Below, in pieces: positions 56,954 through 64,000 of a stretch of 64,000 nt of DNA. The notes under the pieces are model-generated. The model did no database searches, had not been told where the DNA came from, and saw only the letters and a program-made list of their open reading frames with translations. A program made the translations under genes and the position numbers. Every line of letters starts with the position of its first letter. The first letter of the stretch is position 1. The stretch is from Amia ocellicauda (lineage: Eukaryota; Chordata; Actinopteri; Amiiformes; Amiidae), in NCBI RefSeq assembly GCF_036373705.1, contig NC_089864.1:11467501-11531500 (forward strand), given 5' to 3'.

Positions 56954-59900
56954 TATCCACCCTGGAAAAACTGATGTGGAGTCTCCTAGTCCTGCCAGTA
57001 TCCTACACCAGTTTTGTTTTTCTGCTTATTTTTTCCATCATTTATATTCATATTTTCATGCAGCGAAACAGATAGTCACACGACTTTTCTCACAACTTTG
57101 ATTTGTTAAATAATCCCATTATGTAATTTTGAGTATAGAAAACCAAAACATTTGATGATGTACAGTTTAATTTGACCATTGAGCCAGCCCAATTAATTAC
57201 AATTAAGTTTCATGTAAGGATAGGGTTGGATAAACTCGTAAATATAGGCTTTCGTTAGTGTTAGGGTTGTGTCTGATAATGAGTAACGGTAAAAACAATT
57301 AGTGGCAAACTGAGATTGGCCTCAATTAGGGGTTCTGGCAATTAATATTAGTCCTGATCATAGACAGAGCCCTACTTTAATCATCTCATAAATCTGAATG
57401 CCACGGATGTTTCCAGATATGCGCAAAGTCTGGGCAGTAGAACCCTTAAAGAAATGGCTACATGAAATAGTAGTATTGAACACAATACAGCACTATTAGT
57501 TTATTTTATTTTATTCACATATCTTGTTCATAGCATAATAGTTCAGCACAAACCTCTGCAGGAAAGGAGAAGAGAAAACAAGGAAGTGTCGGGATGTGAG
57601 ATGCAACATAAAGAAGCTGAGCACTGATGATAACCAGAAGTGACAATCAAGTGTGAGCCATGAAACTGACCCTCGGCTAAGAGACCTGCGTCTCACGTCT
57701 CAGCCTTGTGATCCTTTATCTAAAATCCTGTGTCTCTTTACCTGCTTTCTATTTATGTATATCCCATGAACTTGAGACGGCTCATGTGATTGACCTGAAA
57801 ACAAAAAGAATTAGTAGACACTATGGGTGGTCGCTCTAGAATAAACAAGACTGCAGAGGTTAGACTTCTCCTTTCTTGATGGGTATTCCTTCCTTAACGG
57901 TTCTCAGAAAGATGGTGAAAGGATTGTCCAGAGGTCTGATTTCTAGTTCACGTCAGTCTGAGTGTGTATTATGTTTTTAAAAACCTGTTCCTAGTGTTGT
58001 TTGTCACAGAACGTGTGAGTAATAACCTCGCAAAACAGATTTTTCTACATAAGAAGTTTTGTCAGATAAGTCACCTCACCGTCTGAAGCGCCTTCCATTG
58101 CTTTTCAGAAATCCATTGTTGCTGTTTTTGATAAGGGAAACACCTGCCCCCAGAGAGCGGTTGCCATGGCGATTCCTGCCACCCCCATACAGGAGACTAG
58201 GCAGCCATTGGCATTCAGACTCACGTCGGGTTTAGTCATCATCAGCCCTGCCACATCCTGCTCCCGCATGTTCATGTAAGCACACGCAGATCCCGGGATT
58301 TATAACACACTGTACCCTTATGGAGTCATGCCTTTCAAGGGAATATTTGGTTAATGATGTCGATTTCTGGAGAGGAGTTCAGACAGTGCTGTCCAGGAAG
58401 GTATTCAAGATACACTGTTATTTCTTCGTTTGACTGACTTAAGAGATGCTTTGAGACAAATACGTCAAAATAGAACTTTCTGGCACATTTCTCAGCATAA
58501 CCCTAGACACATACGCTCAAAGAAGAGGCTGACGTCATTTCTCCCATTTCTGGGGAGTGAAAAGACATTGGAACAGACGCACCCTGCCAGGCCTCCGATT
58601 TGCTCACGTGTCAAGTCATTGTCTGGTATTGTCATGGAAACTGAAGAACTGCATTTTTATGGAAGAAATGCAGGTTTCATCACTGCTGCCTTGACATCAA
58701 CTGAATGGCTGAAACATTTAAAAAATAACGAAATAGTACTGGTTAATTACAGCAACTAAAATATCCAATATGGACTGTATTCTTTATCATATGAGTTTAC
58801 TGTCTCTCAGACATTTTGCAGTTGTTAAAAAATGTTTTTATTTAAAATGTCTAACTTAATTTTGGTTAATGGATTTTTTGACAACATAAGGCAACCAATG
58901 ATACTTAAAAATACAGAAGATGCAACTTAAATCCTTTAAGGTTGTGTTTTAATTATAGAGTGTAGTACTGTCAATGAAAAAAAAACACAAGAGAAGCCTA
59001 AAAAATAGTACAATGTGATCTGTATATATAGTTAACATGAAAGAAAAAAGTACAGTTACATGCCTAATGCATGCAGTCGGCAGATCAGACATAATTATCA
59101 ATGTTACATTTAGCGTTTATCATTGTAATGTATTAATAGTGAACAATATTAAAGATAAACAGTGACATTATCATATGAATAATGGTAAATAAATAAGTTG
59201 AATATTGTTGAATGTGTTATGGGCGTTTATTTCATATATTTATTGCATTGCAACAGTGTAAATAATGCATGATTCAGATAATGTTCTGTTTATAGGCTAT
59301 CCCATCCCATCTCAATGTGTAAACATAATGAATCCCAGGCTGCTGCAGGAAGACAAATCTGGAGCTGTTGTATAGATGCAGTCTTTCTGCTCTCTGGTAA
59401 ATGTTGAAACGTCACATTATTTACCGTAGCCATGATTCTGAGGAAGGTTACACTTTAAAGCTTTACTAGTTACTAAAATTATGGCATGGAACTGAAAAAT
59501 CACAAGATACTTTACTACTAACACACATAAACCAATCATTTTAGGGACTGCCATAGTTCCCCTTCAATACAGTATGTTTTCATATCTAAACACTCCTAAA
59601 TATCTCTTCGTGATCATGTGGAAGCAGGAGTAGTAGTTGTTACAGACTACAATAATCAGGGGAAATGTTATGACACGTTTCATTGATAAAGTGTACAGAT
59701 ATATAATTGAATTAATACATTGAATGATTGTTACCAATGCATTACATTGGGAAAATTAAACAATCTGTAGTAATATTAGACAGGCCTCAATATCCATCCC
59801 CTTACATTACACAAAGTGACCCTACAGGTGTGGAATGCTTTGAGACACTGACCAGAAAGTGAGGGAATTTGTTTTAGAGACTAACACCAGTCTCTTGTGT

Positions 59901-60690
59901 AAACCAATACAGCAAGAATAAAGGGTGGTTTGTTCTCTCTGCTGTACTTTTCCAGACATTTCTGAGGAACTCTTATGTTCTTACCAAGGACACTTCTGTG
60001 AAATTTGCCGAGCGCTTTGGAGAACAAAGAGTTACAGTATACAAAACAGGGCACATTTCCCATGCACTCTCACCAAAAAGAGATCTTCTTATAGTCCAGT
60101 CGTTTGAGAGAGAATTTAGATCAAGGATTTGAGACAAAACAAGGCAAAGTTTAATCTGAAGGCTGAAGACTATACTTTGAAAACCCATGATACATTACAT
60201 TATCTATAAAAAAAAAAAAAACACATGCTTTAGTAATATTTGATTAGAAACCTGGTTTTCACCCTCAAATCAATATTGAATCATCCTACTAGTATTTAGC
60301 ACTAAACAAGTGTGCATTGTTTTTTTGGCACCCACCCTGCACGTGCCTGGCTGGTGTGTGGGTTGAGGCCCCAATGGTCACTTTACTAGCCTGCTGGCAT
60401 TTTGTATTAAATCATAGTTTAGGTTTCAGTCTCTCAAAGCATTAGCTTGTATGCTCCAATGGACAAGGCCATGTGGTAGATATGGGGATTGCTTATTTTC
60501 TTCCAGTCAAAACACAATGTATCATCTTGTTATGTCTTAAGATAACAATCCCCTTAAAAATAAAAGTATCCAATTATTGCCCAGGAATCGACAATAATAC
60601 ATTAGCCTTCTCTGCAGCAGTGAATTTATGCCCAACACTGTAAAATGCAAAATCATAACCACACACCCCCCACCCCAAAAAAACAAAGGT
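56954..60690. other. Intergenic region between MROH-like gene and SLC38A2 3' end
   Basis: AT-rich with no recognisable gene. A GC-richer island at about 58080-58270 carries an RFX-type motif. The MROH-like 3' end must lie in the region after 55933, but no convincing nearby poly(A) signal was found; an AATAAA occurs at 57840. Confidence 0.45.
58159..58173. promoter_or_regulatory. RFX X-box-like motif
   Basis: GGTTGCCATGGCGAT is close to the palindromic X-box GTTGCCATGGCAAC bound by RFX factors. It sits in a GC-richer patch in AT-rich intergenic DNA, so it may mark an enhancer. A single motif is weak evidence. Confidence 0.3.
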
Positions 60691-62929
60691 TTTTAGGTAT
60701 CTATAACTTTTATTTCATCATAATTACAGGATATACATAATGTTTCATTGAAACAAGAGGGTAGCACTGATAGTAATGCTCTCTCGTTGCCTGGGTAATC
60801 ATCTAGATAACTTGCTCTCCAACAGTACTGAATATGGCATACACGATGTAATACAGAAAAACCATGTATGCAGGACAAACCATTTGTAAACTAGCAAATA
60901 AAGACTTCATTTACACAGTTTATCTGCAGTAATTCTATCAAGTGTAATTAGGTCTTATATATATATATATAAGACCTAAGATTACATTAATTTCAGGATA
61001 ATGAATGTTACAGTGATCATCAGCATCATAACTCTGAAGTGACATTTTTATTTCAATTGGACCTGGTATAGGTTCACGAAAATACAATACTGTCATGTGT
61101 GTGCTCTGTGAAAGGAGGACACAAATTAAAAAATAAATAAACTTCAGATACATTATAGGTTTCAGTTTTGGTGCTTTCTACTTAAAATATATGTATAGTT
61201 TGCAAAAGTACAATTAGTGGTCTGAGTGACAACGTCCACTACTGTTAAATGAAAATGAAAGCTAGCTGGTCCACGTGTGGGAGAACTCAACAGGCAGGTA
61301 ATGCAACAATGTACCAGCCTTTGACAGCTCTACAGTATTCAACAACTTGCAAAAAGTTAAAATAATTAAAAAGAAAACAATGCTTATATACACAGTTCAA
61401 CCAGTATATACATATGTACATTTTTATAAATATAGTAAAATAGATTAAATTACATTGATTTAATGCTGTTCCATAAATATCGCAGGACAATAACACCACT
61501 GACGACTTGTGAAATTTGCATCGGAAGCACAGTGAGATCACTCTTAAAACGAGGAGACGACATAACGGCAGACGTGATCGCATCACAGAGGGAACTCGGT
61601 AGGGATGAACTCAGATTGAGGAAGCCATACACATTATACAAGTCTTACAATGTTAAAAATAAAGCTGCCATCAATCCAGAAACATCACATTTTTGACAAG
61701 GTTGTAAAAACTGAACAGATGAGGGGGGAAATAAAATCACAATCCGACCAGAGATTGCTACGGCAACCTAAAGCGGTTAATGGCCACATTGCATGAACTG
61801 GCTCTTCTTGAGTACCAGGAAGCCATTCTACGTAGCTGCTTATTATTATTATATTACTACTTATGTGCAGTCTTTCATTCAAAGCATTTTACATACTGCA
61901 AATGACACAAAAGCAGGTGGCTTTAAAACAAAACAAAAAACTGTACCAGGATGGTAAAATGTATTTAAATTATTGCACCCCTTTATACATAGTAGGATTA
62001 ATTGGCCTGCTATTAAAGCTGTATTTTAGGCATCACCAGCACATCTGTAATGACAAACATGCTTTGTGAGAACAGCAGACAAGGTGGACTGTTCCAGTAA
62101 GTACGTTTATACTGTCTGAAGTTTGGTTTAAGGGTGTAGGTCATGGATCTTGCAGGCAGGTTTCAGGGAATTATTCATTTTAAAGCTTTTGGTTTTACTA
62201 ATGCAGACAAGATTTCCATAGACTAGGTCAAAGGACTTTGGAGTAAACACTTAAAATGTCTTATACTTAAGTCAAATAACAGACAAGGTTAATAGTAGTG
62301 TAGTGAACATGAATGCTTCTGAAAACAAACCAAGTATTACTTTAGAGTTTTGGCATAGTAAAATGAGATGTGAACGGACTTTTGGTTAAAGTCTACGTAC
62401 TAATAGTCTTTCAGTGTCTTCTTTGAAACCCAGTAGCTGTCCAGGTGAAATTGGACTCATAGACCAGGCTTCAATATTAATTTCAGTAGTGCTCAAACAT
62501 GGTCCATTAAATCCATGCAAAATTCACTTTTAGTACCTGAACTTGAATGTCTTGGCTGCATTTTACTGGATTACTTGTAAGTCCCTGTTTGAGGCACAAT
62601 CAAAATCTATACTGTACCGTGAACTAAAAAAAAAAAAAACACACATTAAAAAAAAAAAATTACAATTGCAACAAGAACAGGTTTTAAATGCCATCCATGT
62701 GGCCTAATAGCGTACTGTACAAAGTTTAATACATTCTCTCGGAATGGTATATAAATCACCGCTCATTGTTTGTTGGTGAGCAAATGTTTACGCGTTTTTG
62801 CAATGCAGTCTTTACAATCAGATCCGTTTTGCTTACGGAAATCCGGTTCTCGGCTATGCAAGGTCTGAGGAATCGGTGTGCGCCCTAAGATGTGGCTCAA
62901 GCTCTCTCTCTCGGTTTGTTCTCTGGTGT
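60690..62929 (-). other. SLC38A2: SLC38A2 3'UTR
   Basis: AT-rich sequence beyond the SLC38A2 stop codon. A minus-strand AATAAA at 60709-60714 would end a UTR of about 2.2 kb, similar in scale to the long 3'UTR known for this gene. An earlier end is possible. Confidence 0.5.
60948..60979. repeat. Perfect 32-base palindrome
   Basis: TTAGGTCTT, then a 14-base (AT)n centre, then AAGACCTAA. Both strands read the same. Partial complementarity (GTAAT and ATTAC) continues outside with a small bulge. It lies within the inferred SLC38A2 3'UTR. Confidence 0.9.
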
Positions 62930-63983
62930 TTAGTGACCGTCGGGCACAGCAGCAGGGCTTTGGGTCCAGTCCAGAATGATCAACGTCATGCAGCCGATCA
63001 TAACAATGAATCCGCTGACCAAGAAGATTGTTGCCTGCAGGGAAAATAATGAATCCCCAATTAGTTTATACCCCACTAAGGGAACTTTTTTTCCCCCCTC
63101 CAATAAAAGACTGGATGATACTCCATATTGACTTGAGGGAGATAATTACATGAAAAGCTAGGGGCTCTATGTAGAATAGATATGATGCATATATTGTGTG
63201 CAAAGATCTTAAATTGATTTAGATTTTCCACATCAGTAAACTACTAAAAGCACATCTACTGCTGCAAGGAAGGCAGCCAGAATGACAAACATTTTAATCA
63301 TTATAGCAATAACATGGTGACAGGTAATACAATATTCTTTATCATATGTCAACTGTCTTACATTGAAATCTAATCTTTCCTTTTCATATAGACAGAAGTG
63401 TCCACTTGGTCTTAATTTCCATTTCACTGCAGCACTGAATACTTCAGTGGTTTTCCATGCAACCTAACCTGTTAAAAAGATTTACTTATTGACAGTATAT
63501 GGTTGGTATACAAGTATCTGCATACCCCAATCTTCTGGACTGACTTCATTGGCTCCTTCTTCACCAGTTTGATATAAAATGCAGATGGGAGGATAAAGAT
63601 CAGCATTGCAGCAGCAGAAGCACCTGTAAAAAGGACAAGGAATCCATCAGAAAACTAAAACAGAAACAATTCCTATTATCCCCAGCACACTCAAGCTATA
63701 GATAATTTTAACCTGTCAAGCACTCTGAAGGGCACTATACCAGATAGATTGAAGTATGGATAGATTCAACATCCTACTCAATTACTCTCAATAATATATC
63801 AGTTACAGGACTGGGAAACAAAACTAACATGGACGTACCAATGAATCCAAAGATGTCCCTGATTGTAGGTACAAAGATCACAAGCACGTTGGTTCCACAC
63901 AGGAGAAGAAAGGTAATAATGGTGTGACGGATCCAGCTGAAGTCTTTGGAGGCACATAGCAGCTGGTTAACTGAGGTACGGAT
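62930..63983 (-). CDS. SLC38A2: SLC38A2 (SNAT2) C-terminal exons, 5' part outside window
   Basis: Sodium-coupled neutral amino acid transporter 2, the amino-acid-starvation-induced System A carrier of the plasma membrane. Three exons on the minus strand: 63839-63983, 63526-63623 and 62930-63034 (TAA at 62930-62932). They encode IRTSVNQLLC...DFSWIRH, a TM segment with LVIFVPTIRDIFGFIG, then GASAAAMLIFILPSAFYIKLVKKEPMKSVQKIG, the last TM and a short tail ILDWTQSPAAVPDGH. The YIKLVKKEPMKSVQKIG motif is specific to SNAT2. The phases (0/1, 1/0, 0) match those of the SLC38A1 paralogue exactly at the same exons. About 115 residues are in the window; the rest continues beyond 64000. Confidence 0.95.
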
Positions 63984-64000
63984 CTGAGGAGAAGCAGCAA

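Overview
The window is vertebrate nuclear DNA, almost certainly from a ray-finned fish. It holds spliced genes with GT-AG introns, a CpG-island promoter, and many Tc1-like, hAT-like, LINE and Ty3-type remnants of the kind common in fish genomes. There are no bacterial genes, operons or CRISPR arrays. The species cannot be fixed from the sequence alone.

Layout. Positions 1-2480 hold an unassigned 3' tail and a Tc1-like transposon. Positions 2485 to about 24800, minus strand, carry SCAF11 (RING finger, SR-rich, CTD-associated splicing factor): 14 coding exons giving 1390 residues, plus a non-coding first exon in a CpG island near 24.5 kb. Positions 24.85-32.5 kb are intergenic with LINE remnants. 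Positions 32.5-43 kb, minus strand, carry an SLC38A1-type System A amino-acid transporter: 15 coding exons, 475 residues. Positions 45.1-55.9 kb, plus strand, carry a Maestro HEAT-repeat gene of the MROH1/MROH2 type: 24 exons, 982 residues. Positions 56-60.7 kb are intergenic. Positions 60.7-64 kb, minus strand, carry the 3' end of SLC38A2; its upstream exons lie beyond the window.

The order SCAF11 - SLC38A1 - SLC38A2 on one strand is the conserved vertebrate block, which in human is flanked by ARID2. The unexpected feature is the MROH gene between the two transporters, on the opposite strand. It is short for its subfamily: it aligns with the N-terminal and C-terminal parts of MROH1/2 proteins but lacks the long middle, and the two introns at the junction are too short to hide the missing part.

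Exon boundaries were read by eye from splice signals and protein similarity. For SCAF11, SLC38A1 and MROH the summed exon lengths are exact multiples of three and every junction keeps frame, which is strong internal support. Family assignments rest on remembered family sequences, not on a search.
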